DNA of 64,000 nt, from positions 1,736,001 through 1,800,000 of the forward strand of contig NZ_CP136910.1 in the NCBI RefSeq assembly GCF_033100115.1, given 5' to 3'. Under the pieces are notes generated by a model that did no database searches, was not told the origin of the DNA, and was given only the letters and a program-made list of their open reading frames with translations. How positions within the stretch are numbered: position 1 is the first letter of the stretch; every line of letters starts with the position of its first letter. The stretch comes from Anaerocolumna sp. AGMB13020. GTDB lineage: Bacteria > Bacillota > Clostridia > Lachnospirales > Lachnospiraceae. Shown one piece after another: positions 9,914 through 18,673 of the stretch. The position numbers and the translations under genes are program-made.

Positions 9914-10404
9914 GCTATCACCTCTTTGTTTCCATCAGAAAAGCCCTGTCACTTTGTATTTATTATACAAATAATATAAATTTCAAGCTGATTTGATGAT
10001 TTATTTGCACAGTTTATTACCCAGTTTTAGGGTCTAGACTATAATAGTTCATATCTTTTACAGTGACAATGATTTATAATGTGATAAAATTGACATATTG
10101 TTATAATTTTCCTGATTATTTTTCATAGCAAAAAGCCTCTTTTTATAGTGTGGCTTTTCTTACCTCCTTGTTAGGAATGCTGTATATCAGGCATTTTTCG
10201 AACTTATGTTTTGTTTTTATGAAAATTTGGAAAAGTTCTAATTCAACTACTAGTTTAATACAATTGCAAAAACTTGACTTATCCTTTCATTATTGACCAG
10301 GATATACATAAAAACACTGCAGTGTGACACTCAGAACAAAATAATGGATTTACAGATATTCAAAAAAGCTACCTATAAATTTCAATTACAGAACTGTAAG
10401 TGAA
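9914..10404. other. AT-rich intergenic region between divergent exporter and AraC genes
   Basis: No ORF with a ribosome site. It must hold the exporter operon promoter; a minus-strand TATAAT at 9962-9967 is a candidate, with no convincing -35. I see no RNA gene or strong hairpin here. Confidence 0.4.
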
Positions 10405-10454
10405 TTGACTTTTTATTGGAATACCACTATTATAATATCAAAGTATAGTGGTAT
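10405..10454 (+). promoter_or_regulatory. Promoter with overlapping 10-bp inverted-repeat operator
   Basis: TTGACT at 10405-10410, 17 bp, then TATTAT at 10428-10433 (overlapping TATAAT at 10431). A perfect inverted repeat ATACCACTAT-N14-ATAGTGGTAT occupies 10421-10430 and 10445-10454, covering the -10 and probable start point. A bound protein would block transcription, so this looks like an autoregulatory operator; an mRNA hairpin is the alternative. Confidence 0.65.
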
Positions 10455-10492
10455 TGTAAGTACCTTGCAGGTAAAGGATGGAGATATATACA

Positions 10493-11380
10493 ATGCATTT
10501 TGAGACAGGTTTTTACGGATTTGTTCATATCGGAAATATAGGGACCGAATCCCTATGTATTCAAGACTTGGGATTGGAAAAGCGGCAGAATGAAACTTAT
10601 TACTACAACAACAGGAATAGAGATTATCCCGGTTATCTGTTTCAGTATACCTTAGAAGGCTGCGGTATTTATGAAACGTGTGATAACCAGTATCGGCTGA
10701 CAAAGGGCAAAGCTTTTCTTCTCTCCTTCCCGGATGAAGGCAGTTATTATCTTCCTCCCGCCAGGAACAAGGAGGATAACTGGACTTATTTCTTTATACA
10801 CTTTTACGGTCCTGCTGTTGAGCCCTTTTTCAGACGGATAAGAGATATAGCAGGACCGGTAATGTCTCTGGATATGGAAAGCACGGCTGTTCGCCTGTTC
10901 TTTGAAATATTTCATTCTCTGCAATGCAAAAGGAAGCTAGAGCCCTACGAAGACAGTGAATGGCTCTACCGTTTTCTTGCTGCATTACTCAGAAATATGG
11001 AAATGCCTTCCGGCAGCAGTGCCAACTCCCATGTATCTGCCGCTATGGACTGGCTGCAGACACAGTATGCGAAACCTCTGAGTCTTGAGGAAATGAGCAG
11101 AGAAGTTGGCGTTTCCTTATCCCATTTAAGCAGACAATTCCGCAAAGAGAAAGGCGTTACCTTAATCCAGTACCTTACGGGAATACGTCTGGAGCATGCC
11201 ATGAATCTCCTTATAAACAGCGGACTACCAATTAATAAGATTGCAGAAGAATGTGGTTTTACAAATGGTAATTATTTTACCAAGGTATACAAAAAGGTAT
11301 TTCATATTACACCGGAAGAATACCGGCGCCAGCACCGGGTAATTACAGACGTCAGAGCAGCTGCCAGGGATAATGAATAA
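10493..11380 (+). CDS. AraC-family transcriptional regulator (cupin plus HTH)
   Basis: About 295 residues. An N-terminal cupin-like sugar-sensing domain (about 1-145) is followed by a C-terminal double helix-turn-helix with the AraC signature (LSLEEMSREVGVSLSHLSRQF; then INKIAEECGFTNGNYFTKVYKK). The ATG at 10493 is preferred because GGAG lies 9 nt upstream; the ATG at 10478 is in frame but has its purine run too close. The gene has its own promoter with an inverted-repeat operator. It stands between the exporter operon, which diverges, and the LysM gene, so its targets are unclear. Confidence 0.85.
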   Translation: MHFETGFYGFVHIGNIGTESLCIQDLGLEKRQNETYYYNNRNRDYPGYLFQYTLEGCGIYETCDNQYRLTKGKAFLLSFPDEGSYYLPPARNKEDNWTYFFIHFYGPAVEPFFRRIRDIAGPVMSLDMESTAVRLFFEIFHSLQCKRKLEPYEDSEWLYRFLAALLRNMEMPSGSSANSHVSAAMDWLQTQYAKPLSLEEMSREVGVSLSHLSRQFRKEKGVTLIQYLTGIRLEHAMNLLINSGLPINKIAEECGFTNGNYFTKVYKKVFHITPEEYRRQHRVITDVRAAARDNE

Positions 11381-11462
11381 TTTTATCATCATATTTTACT
11401 ATATTAATTATAATTCCAGGATTACTTAATATAATGTAACAATAAAAATTTTTGGGGATCTT

Positions 11463-12764
11463 GTGTATATACATGTTGTACAACCGTCAGAAACAATAGA
11501 TTCCATTGCTGCCCTTTATGGTGTATCGATTACCAGCTTAATAAGAAGCAACGGACTGGTAAATCCATTTTCTCTGGTACCAGGGCAAACTATAGTTATA
11601 GCTAATCCTTCCAGGGTTCATACAGTTACAGAGGGTGAAACTTTGTTAGGCATTGCAGCTGCATATAATATCACACCTCTGCAGCTTTTCAGAAATAATC
11701 CATATCTCTCAGACAGTGATACTTTGTATGCGGGAGAAACTCTTATTATCAGTTATGACGTGGGACGTGAAGTGGCAACCAATGGTTTTGCCTATCAATA
11801 TATTAATCTTGATACCTTGAAGAAAACCCTGCCTTTCCTCACGTATTTATCCATCTATAATTATGTGGCAACGGCAGAAGGCGATATCAGCAGTTATTAT
11901 GACGATTCGGAAATTATTGCACTTGCAAAAGCATATGGTACCATTCCTCTGATGCTGTTGACAACTTTGACAATACAGGGTACGCCGAATCCCGAGATTG
12001 CTTTTCAAATACTAAATAACGAAGAATATCAGACTACCTTTTTAGCTGCTATGATTAGAATCCTGAAGGAAAAGGGATTATACGGTATTAATATTTTCTA
12101 TAGTTATATGACTGCTGCCAACAAAGATACCTATGACAGGTTTACTGAAAAATTATATAATACATTAAAACAAGAGGGCTACCTGCTCTTAATCACGATA
12201 AATCCAATTATTGAATCCAGCGGGCTTTATCAGGAAGATATTGATTATTCCTACATCAGCCAGCACTGTGATTCCATTACCTTTTTAAGACTAATCTGGG
12301 GAACGAATAAAGGACCGCCGATACCGGTCATTTCCATAGGCACTCTGCAGCAGTTTGTAGAATATAATCTCACCACCATTCCAACCAGTGAGATTGGATT
12401 GGGTCTTCCAGTTATCGGCTACAGTTGGGAACTTCCATATCAGGAGGGAGAGTCCGTGGCAAATTCCCTGACGATCAATGCCGCCTTGACCATTGCCAGC
12501 GATGCCGGTGCAACAATACAATACGATGAGCTTTCACAGACACCTTATTACTTCTACGAAGAATACCGCATTACGGAATCCCTGCAGCACATCGTTCGAT
12601 TCATAGATGCAAGGACAACGAACGGCCTTATGAATTTAATAGCAGGTTATGGTTTATTGGGAATTGGTATCTGGAATATAATGATTTTTTATGATCAGCT
12701 TTGGCTTATCATCAATTCTCAATACCAGATTATCAAACGAATGAAAGACATACTACAGGACTAA
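11463..12764 (+). CDS. LysM protein with catalytically dead GH18-like domain
   Basis: 433 residues, GTG start after a GGGG-containing site, no signal peptide. Two LysM peptidoglycan-binding repeats (about 2-47 and 51-97) precede a GH18-like barrel (about 105-430) resembling SleL/YaaH cortex-lytic enzymes. The barrel has lost its catalytic acids: where SleL-type proteins have DGxNxDFE, this protein reads YGINIFYS at 207-214, so Asp, Asp and Glu are replaced by Tyr, Phe and Ser. It is probably a spore-coat or cortex-binding protein with a structural or sensing role rather than a hydrolase. It is 82 bp after the AraC gene and is closed by the terminator at 12883. Confidence 0.8.
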   Translation: MYIHVVQPSETIDSIAALYGVSITSLIRSNGLVNPFSLVPGQTIVIANPSRVHTVTEGETLLGIAAAYNITPLQLFRNNPYLSDSDTLYAGETLIISYDVGREVATNGFAYQYINLDTLKKTLPFLTYLSIYNYVATAEGDISSYYDDSEIIALAKAYGTIPLMLLTTLTIQGTPNPEIAFQILNNEEYQTTFLAAMIRILKEKGLYGINIFYSYMTAANKDTYDRFTEKLYNTLKQEGYLLLITINPIIESSGLYQEDIDYSYISQHCDSITFLRLIWGTNKGPPIPVISIGTLQQFVEYNLTTIPTSEIGLGLPVIGYSWELPYQEGESVANSLTINAALTIASDAGATIQYDELSQTPYYFYEEYRITESLQHIVRFIDARTTNGLMNLIAGYGLLGIGIWNIMIFYDQLWLIINSQYQIIKRMKDILQD

Positions 12765-12882
12765 TTAAGGTCCTCCAAAATTATCCCTCCTTTAACTCTA
12801 AAAAGACCCACGAAAAGGTAGCCCTGTATAAGACCGTATAAAAACTAAACTTGTTTATGGGTACTGCCAATTATTGATGTCT

Positions 12883-12925
12883 AAAAACAAGCGTATCGTT
12901 CCGAATGGGCGATACGCTTGTTTTT
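12883..12925. terminator. Bidirectional terminator hairpin
   Basis: A perfect 16-bp stem: AAAAACAAGCGTATCG (12883-12898) pairs with 12910-12925, with an A run on the left and a T run on the right. It closes the LysM transcript. The gap 12765-13335 also holds the items listed at 13000-13214. Confidence 0.85.
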
Positions 12926-12999
12926 ACTTTATAGAATACTCTTAGTCTTCATATGCTTGCACTTTTCATTTTCATGCATTACTATTAAAACCCTCCATT

Positions 13000-13027
13000 A
13001 TAACACCAGACTTTGTTTTGGTGTTAT
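13000..13027 (+). other. Hairpin upstream of a broken small ORF
   Basis: ATAACACCA (13000-13008) pairs with TGGTGTTAT (13019-13027). It lies 18-21 bp ahead of the possible start codons of the small ORF at 13048. It may be a leader hairpin of that transcript. Confidence 0.4.
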
Positions 13028-13047
13028 TATGATGAAATAGAATGGTG

Positions 13048-13197
13048 GTGAAAAAATGAATACCAAGCATACCTCTGATTGAAGAACAAATCGTCCTGCA
13101 GTGTAAGCAGGTTGCGCAGGCAGAATATTCACACAGTTATGATTTAATTGGGATTCTGCCTGAACTAAATAACCTGATACAGGAAGAAATGGCGTAG
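13048..13197 (+). pseudogene. Small ORF with one interrupting stop or frameshift
   Basis: From GTG 13048 the frame reads two lysines, a TGA at 13057-13059, and then 45 uninterrupted codons to TAG 13195, giving an acidic small protein (IPSIPLIEEQIVLQCKQ... ending LIQEEMA). An ATG at 13056 in another frame stops after eight codons. A GGTGG ribosome site stands at 13044, next to an A6 run. So either an indel at the A run, a nonsense mutation, or recoding separates start from body. Not recognised. The adjoining terminator overlaps its stop codon. Confidence 0.35.
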
Positions 13198-13214
13198 CAT
13201 TTACGCTACGCCAT
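13189..13214 (+). terminator. Terminator-like hairpin overlapping the small ORF stop codon
   Basis: ATGGCGTAGC (13189-13198) pairs perfectly with GCTACGCCAT (13205-13214), loop of 6 nt, followed by a weakly T-rich run. The stop codon TAG is inside the stem. Confidence 0.55.
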
Positions 13215-13335
13215 ACTTCATTTTAATACTGTTTTACTAAGGACTAACTAAGGCTAATCCATATATGGGTCTTCTTCTCTTAATCATAACACTGAAATGT
13301 CCTTACCTGGAGTACTTCAATACATAACTTACCTC

Positions 13336-14631
13336 TTATGCATTTTTATATACTTTATAAAGCTTTGCTCCGTGAGGTGCTACCTTACTCTCAAAGCTGG
13401 CTCCAGCATTCTCAATAAGCTCCTGGCTCCACAGGTCCTCCAGTTGTATTCCTTGTAAAACGAACTGAGGCAGGTCTTCTTGGGTTACTTTAATGCTTTT
13501 CTCTACATCACTGAGATTGAAAAGTGCAAGATACCAAGCTTCTTCTGCGATATCTTTTGAGAGCCATACAGCCTGTTCTTTGTTTCTTATAATCTGTCTG
13601 GCTCCGGCTGACGCTGTCAACAGGCCCAACACCTTTTCATTGGTAAGGAGGCTTAAGGTCCATTCATCCAGTTTTGTAAGCTCGGCTCCCAGCATCAGCG
13701 GTGAACGGAAGATGCACCATAAAGTCATCATGGTTATTTGCTCATCCTTTGTAAAACCGGTATATCTTTCTCCTCCAAAGCCTTTTCCTACATAACCAAG
13801 GGGTAACATGTCACAATCCGGATAACAGCCTTCCGAAACGTGGTTCTGCCACAATTCACATCTCTCGAACATATTGGCAAGAAGGGGCCAGTTATCCCAG
13901 AAATCGTCGGTAATACGCCACATATTGGCATACTTTTCATAATACCAGGCCTGATTAATTAATGCCGGTCCAGGAGACAGACTCAATACCATAGGTCTCT
14001 TGCAATGCTCTATTGCATTGTGGAGCATTTCAATTTCTTTTTTGGCAGAAGGCATATCGTAACGTGCGATGTCATCGCATTTAATGAAGTCTACTCCCCA
14101 CTCAGCATATAGTTCGAAAAGAGAATTATAATATTCCTGTCCGCCTTCCCGGTTTGTAACTACTCCATACATATCCGGGTTCCAGAAGCAGATGGAGGAA
14201 GGATCTGCTATTTCATTTGCAGTAAGCTCAGTCCCAAGAATCTTAGTGTGGTTATGAGCTGCTGCTCTTGGTATTCCTCTCATAATATGAATACCAAATT
14301 TTAAACCAAGGCTATGAATATAATCGGCTAAAGGCTTAAATCCCTGTCCATCTCTGGAGGAAGGAAACCGGTCTGGACATGGCAGCAATCTGGAATACTC
14401 GTCCATCTCCACTTTCCAAAAGGGGATATACTGATGGCGGTCTCTCTGAGAACCGGCATCGTATGCATACCACTGGATATCTACCACAATATACTCCCAG
14501 CCATATTTCTTCAGGTTAGCTGCCATATAATCCGCATTGGCTTTTATCTGCTCTTCGTTCACTGTTGTATCGTAATAATCATAACTGTTCCACCCCATAG
14601 GTGGAGTTACGGCAAATTGATTCTTATTCAT
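13336..14631 (-). CDS. GH27 alpha-galactosidase or beta-L-arabinopyranosidase
   Basis: 431 residues, no signal peptide. GH27 landmarks: TPPMGWNSYDYY at the N-terminus, nucleophile Asp near 186 (VDFIKCDDIAR), acid/base Asp near 242-243 (WRITDDFWDNW), and a C-terminal beta domain from about 330. Family members cleave terminal alpha-galactose; some bacterial ones prefer beta-L-arabinopyranose, and sequence alone does not decide between them. ATG with GGGAGG upstream. It is the last gene downstream of GH43, GH43 and GH30 on the same strand (154 bp after GH30), so it may be co-transcribed, although unlike them it stays in the cytoplasm. Confidence 0.85.
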   Translation of the reverse strand: MNKNQFAVTPPMGWNSYDYYDTTVNEEQIKANADYMAANLKKYGWEYIVVDIQWYAYDAGSQRDRHQYIPFWKVEMDEYSRLLPCPDRFPSSRDGQGFKPLADYIHSLGLKFGIHIMRGIPRAAAHNHTKILGTELTANEIADPSSICFWNPDMYGVVTNREGGQEYYNSLFELYAEWGVDFIKCDDIARYDMPSAKKEIEMLHNAIEHCKRPMVLSLSPGPALINQAWYYEKYANMWRITDDFWDNWPLLANMFERCELWQNHVSEGCYPDCDMLPLGYVGKGFGGERYTGFTKDEQITMMTLWCIFRSPLMLGAELTKLDEWTLSLLTNEKVLGLLTASAGARQIIRNKEQAVWLSKDIAEEAWYLALFNLSDVEKSIKVTQEDLPQFVLQGIQLEDLWSQELIENAGASFESKVAPHGAKLYKVYKNA

Positions 14632-14785
14632 TGCTGCCTCCCATAGAAATTATTTGATATAAAATAAGTAATCTATTTATATTATAAAACAACAATACAA
14701 CAGCGACAAGAGTGTTTATCTGATATATATAGGTAATTATTTGATGTGTTTTATAGTGGTTTCTACCGGTGTCCGCTATTTGTGG

Positions 14786-16459
14786 CTACTGGGCAGTAAT
14801 ATTTATATTATCAATATTTGGTCCTTCTGTTCCTGTTGTAACTACTTTTAAGATATTGGTCCCACTATTCATAGCAGCTTGTACGGTTTTCTCTCCCCAG
14901 GAGGTCCAGCTTCCAGTTGCGGAAAAATCGGCATTGCTTATTACCTTCTGTCCGTTCACATAGATATCCAGGTTCCTTGTACCGGACGCCAGTGCGTAAC
15001 GAAACTTGATATTCTTTGTTCCCGAGGTTGCACAGTAGATATTACTCCACTGTACGGATGCATCGCTGTTGGCAGTAAAATTCACATAACCTGCTCCGGT
15101 ATAACCTGCGTTCACAGTTTCCGCAACGGCATTCGTCAGTGCAGTACCCGTTTCCGCTTCATAAGTAGTTCCGGTATTGCTGCTGCCGTTTAAATCAGCT
15201 ACAAAGGTTGTAACACTCTGTGCCGGAAGCTGGGCAGTAAAGGAGCCGGCTGACATATTATAACCGGAACCGGCTGAAAGGTTTCGGGTTCTATCTGTTA
15301 TCCAGGAGGATACGGTGGTTGCAGTTCCGTTCTGGAGTGTAAATTTTTGATTTATGGAAGAAGTGCTCTTGTTGATAGCAACGATAACAGCTTTATTATC
15401 ACCTTTATAGGCCGATACAAAAACATTGGTATCAGGATTTTTGGTTGCATCTACCCTTACATATCCGGGTCTTACAAACTTTGAGAAATGAGCCATGTTA
15501 TAGCCGCGTTTACTGATTGTACCATCCTCTTTCATCGGTCCGTATTGTCTGCGGATATACCACCAAACATAAGCCTGGAAATCTCCTTCTACCATGGAAT
15601 TATGGATATGATAAGAAACCTCTAATGCTTCGGGCCAGGAATCCGCTGAATTATCATTGCTGTTCGGATAATACACTTCTGTCATCCAAAGCTCTTTACC
15701 GGCACCCTTTTGCTTGAAGAGAGGATAAGCAAAATTACTTACCTGTGTACCATATAAATGAGCACCCAGTATATCCATGTTGGCCAGTGCCTGTGAATCG
15801 TTTAGAATAGGGTCTGACATATTCTTCAGGTAAGAGAAGGACTCCGGTGCTATTACCCGGCAATTGATTGCTCCGGCATAATTTTTCATGAAGTTAAGCA
15901 TTTCATCCGGTGTCCACCAGGTCCAGGTATGCGCATAATCGGGCTCATTCTGAACGGATATGGCATACAGCTCCACGCCGTTATTCTTCATATAAGTGAC
16001 AAAATCGTTCAGATGCTGCGCATATGCGGCATACTTATCATAGCGGAGACGTTTTTGCCCGGCAACGCCATTACGTGTGAAGGTCTCAACCATATCACTG
16101 GGTGGATTCCAGGGTGAAGCAAATACGATTGCTCCTTTTTCAATCGCTTTCTTTGCTGTTGCCAATTCTCTGGACCAATTATTCTTATTTTCGTCTACAT
16201 AGATTCTAAGAACTGTAAAGCCCAGCTGGTTATCTCCATTTCCAAAAGCTGTTTCTCTTTGTGATGCTGTTAAATCTCCAATCCAGGCAGGATGGTTGAT
16301 TCCTCCAAATCCCCGGATCAATTGTTTTTCTGAGGCTAAATTAATTGTTACATCACTTGCTGCCAATACATTCGTCGGTTCCGGTACTGTAATAAGCAAT
16401 GACAGTAACATGATACCAACTAGCATCGCACTGATTATTTTTTTTACTGTTTGTTTCAT
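14786..16459 (-). CDS. xynC: Secreted GH30 subfamily 8 glucuronoxylanase with C-terminal CBM
   Basis: 557 residues. Signal peptide (about 1-34, cut after VLAA). GH30 barrel plus side beta domain to about 422, acid/base E172 (SVQNEPDY) and nucleophile E261 (LWMTEVYY). The segment WWYIRRQYGPM near 299-309 carries the arginine that, in GH30_8 enzymes such as Bacillus XynC, contacts the glucuronate side group, so it should cut xylan next to a methylglucuronic-acid branch. Residues 432-557 are a CBM6/CBM35-like module almost repeated in the next two genes. GGAG ribosome site. Third gene of the secreted-enzyme run. Its products suit the GH67 and GH115 enzymes in the window. Confidence 0.92.
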   Translation of the reverse strand: MKQTVKKIISAMLVGIMLLSLLITVPEPTNVLAASDVTINLASEKQLIRGFGGINHPAWIGDLTASQRETAFGNGDNQLGFTVLRIYVDENKNNWSRELATAKKAIEKGAIVFASPWNPPSDMVETFTRNGVAGQKRLRYDKYAAYAQHLNDFVTYMKNNGVELYAISVQNEPDYAHTWTWWTPDEMLNFMKNYAGAINCRVIAPESFSYLKNMSDPILNDSQALANMDILGAHLYGTQVSNFAYPLFKQKGAGKELWMTEVYYPNSNDNSADSWPEALEVSYHIHNSMVEGDFQAYVWWYIRRQYGPMKEDGTISKRGYNMAHFSKFVRPGYVRVDATKNPDTNVFVSAYKGDNKAVIVAINKSTSSINQKFTLQNGTATTVSSWITDRTRNLSAGSGYNMSAGSFTAQLPAQSVTTFVADLNGSSNTGTTYEAETGTALTNAVAETVNAGYTGAGYVNFTANSDASVQWSNIYCATSGTKNIKFRYALASGTRNLDIYVNGQKVISNADFSATGSWTSWGEKTVQAAMNSGTNILKVVTTGTEGPNIDNINITAQ

Positions 16460-16565
16460 TTATCCATCTCCTTCATAATTTTATTCTCCCTGTTTCGGGT
16501 TTTGAGCTTCCCATCTGCTCTACACTTATACAATTGAGTCTTTCAACTCACTCCCCAGTATTAAG

Positions 16566-18611
16566 CTACTGAGCTGTAACTGTTATACAGTCAATATTTG
16601 GTCCCTCTGTACCCGTAGTTACTAGTTTTACTATATTTGTCCCGCTATTCATGTTAACCTGGATTGTTTTCTCCGTCCAGGAGGTCCAGCTTCCGGTTGC
16701 CGTAAAAGGGACATTGCTGATTACTTTTGTTCCATTTACATAAACATCCAGATTTCTTGTCCCTGACTCCAAAGCATACCTGATTTTAAGATTTTTCGTT
16801 CCTGTAATGGCACAAACTACATTATTCCACTGGACTGCACCACCATTCACCGCCGTAAAATTAACATAGCCGTTACCGTTATATCCGGTGTTAAGTGTTT
16901 CGACTATAGCGTCTGTAAGAGTAGTTCCCGTTTCTGCCTCATAAGTAGTTCCGGTGCCTCCGGTATTGCCTCCTGCAGAGGTATAGAAACGAAACCAGTT
17001 TACATCCACATATCCGGCGGCAGATGCCGTAGTATTATAGTTGTAGATACCGAACTTGTCTCCCTGGAAGAACCCAAGATCAAAGGGCATATTTAACTGA
17101 CCGCCAAGCTGTGTAAAATTCACATTATCCGTACTGTAGGAAAATGTTGCTTTGTTGGTAAGAAGATCTGCACTTGCCCTTAAATATACAATATTTGAAT
17201 TGAGTACTGGTCCAGTGGTAATCGTCCCGGCGGCATCCTCTTTGGCATTTATATTAGCCACTATTCGTTTTGTTCCACCAGCCTTAACAACTCCTATAGA
17301 CCCATAGGGAATATTTAACAGACAAAGTCCCGCATTGTCACCATCCAGCATATTGGCTGTGTCAAGTTCTATTGTACCCTGGCAATCAGGTCCCTCCACT
17401 CTTTGTGTAAGGGTATTGGTTGCCCTCCATAGATTATTGGCATTTTTCCCACGAAGCCTCAGGTAACCCGGCCGTTCACTTAAGGACCATTTGGAATTGT
17501 CAGGATAATGATTCCACTGCCATTGTAACCCCAGTACAGAGGAACTGAATTCATCGGTATTGGGAATCGTCAAAATCGGATAGGTTGCACCGACATTTGG
17601 CTTTTTGTAGGTAATAGGGACATTTCCTATCGGATAATTTTTCCCTCCGAGGGTCACATTCTTAACCGTCGCCGGATCACCAAGCACAGGCCAATCCTCC
17701 TGCCATTGCATTGGTATTAATATATCTCTTCTTCCCAGACCGTTGCCATCCTGAAAGACATAAAACCACCATTCACCGGTAGGTGTATCAATTGGGCCAC
17801 CCTGATGGATCTGACTGCCTCCCGGAATCCTCGGTCCGTCTAAGAGTATTCGCATTTCATATGGTCCATAAATGCTCCTGGAACGCAGACAGTAAGTATA
17901 AGATTCCGGTGGTGTTGAATTTCTGAAGATGTAATAATACCCATTCTTTTTCATTACATGGGTTCCTTCCACCAGATAATTGCCGGTAATTCCTTCTATT
18001 CGTGTGGTTACTGTACTGCTTGTCACCGACTTATAATCTGTGCTCAATTTGCTGACTTTCACATCATTTGCTTCAGAAATGATGTACCCCGTCCCATCAT
18101 CGTCTATAAACAGTGCCGGGTCATGAAAGCCCTGATTAAATACCGTTTTGGTATACGGACCAGCCGGATTCGTAGCGGTACACAGTATAAATCTTCCCTG
18201 TGCCTGATAGATTCCCACGTAATAGATACCGTTTCGGTAAGCAATGGTAGGTGCCCAGCTGCCATGTCCGTAATCTTCAAAGGTGTTGGTCAGATTATAA
18301 GATTTTCCCGTACCGTTAAAATCCGTAGTTACATATCCTATAATCTCCCAGTTAACAAGATCCTTTGAATGAAGAATGGGTACAGAAGGAAAGGAAACGA
18401 AACTGGAACTGACCATATAGAAATCATTGTTTACACGAATTGCTGATATATCAGGGTAATCTGCATTTAAGATAGGATTGGTGTAAGTACCATTTCCGTT
18501 ATCCGACTGCCAGGCCAGCACAGTATGATTGAACGAAAGAATCATTCCAAATATTATGAGAAGGCATATGGTATTTTTTATTAAGCCTTTCCAGCTTTTA
18601 TAGCTAATCAC
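16566..18611 (-). CDS. Secreted GH43 xylosidase/arabinofuranosidase with concanavalin-like domain and CBM
   Basis: 681 residues, GTG start with GGAGG upstream. An N-terminal hydrophobic signal (about 12-33) is followed by a five-bladed GH43 domain with base D54 (YPD), pKa modulator D164 (HDPALF) and acid E215 (LVEGTH). A beta-xylosidase C-terminal concanavalin-A-like domain spans about 350-545 and a CBM6/35-like module 556-681. The second domain is typical of GH43 enzymes acting on xylo-oligosaccharide or arabinoxylan side chains. Spacing to neighbours is 62 bp upstream and 106 bp downstream, with no terminator. The exact specificity (xylosidase or arabinofuranosidase) is open. Confidence 0.88.
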   Translation of the reverse strand: MISYKSWKGLIKNTICLLIIFGMILSFNHTVLAWQSDNGNGTYTNPILNADYPDISAIRVNNDFYMVSSSFVSFPSVPILHSKDLVNWEIIGYVTTDFNGTGKSYNLTNTFEDYGHGSWAPTIAYRNGIYYVGIYQAQGRFILCTATNPAGPYTKTVFNQGFHDPALFIDDDGTGYIISEANDVKVSKLSTDYKSVTSSTVTTRIEGITGNYLVEGTHVMKKNGYYYIFRNSTPPESYTYCLRSRSIYGPYEMRILLDGPRIPGGSQIHQGGPIDTPTGEWWFYVFQDGNGLGRRDILIPMQWQEDWPVLGDPATVKNVTLGGKNYPIGNVPITYKKPNVGATYPILTIPNTDEFSSSVLGLQWQWNHYPDNSKWSLSERPGYLRLRGKNANNLWRATNTLTQRVEGPDCQGTIELDTANMLDGDNAGLCLLNIPYGSIGVVKAGGTKRIVANINAKEDAAGTITTGPVLNSNIVYLRASADLLTNKATFSYSTDNVNFTQLGGQLNMPFDLGFFQGDKFGIYNYNTTASAAGYVDVNWFRFYTSAGGNTGGTGTTYEAETGTTLTDAIVETLNTGYNGNGYVNFTAVNGGAVQWNNVVCAITGTKNLKIRYALESGTRNLDVYVNGTKVISNVPFTATGSWTSWTEKTIQVNMNSGTNIVKLVTTGTEGPNIDCITVTAQ

Positions 18612-18673
18612 GATAATTAATCCTCCTATTATAAATATTGAAAAACCATAAAGTAATTCACTTGATCCTTCGT

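Noticed and set aside
9914..10404. Riboswitch or RNA gene in the exporter-AraC gap
   Set aside because: I found no conserved riboswitch core, tRNA-like fold or strong hairpin on either strand.
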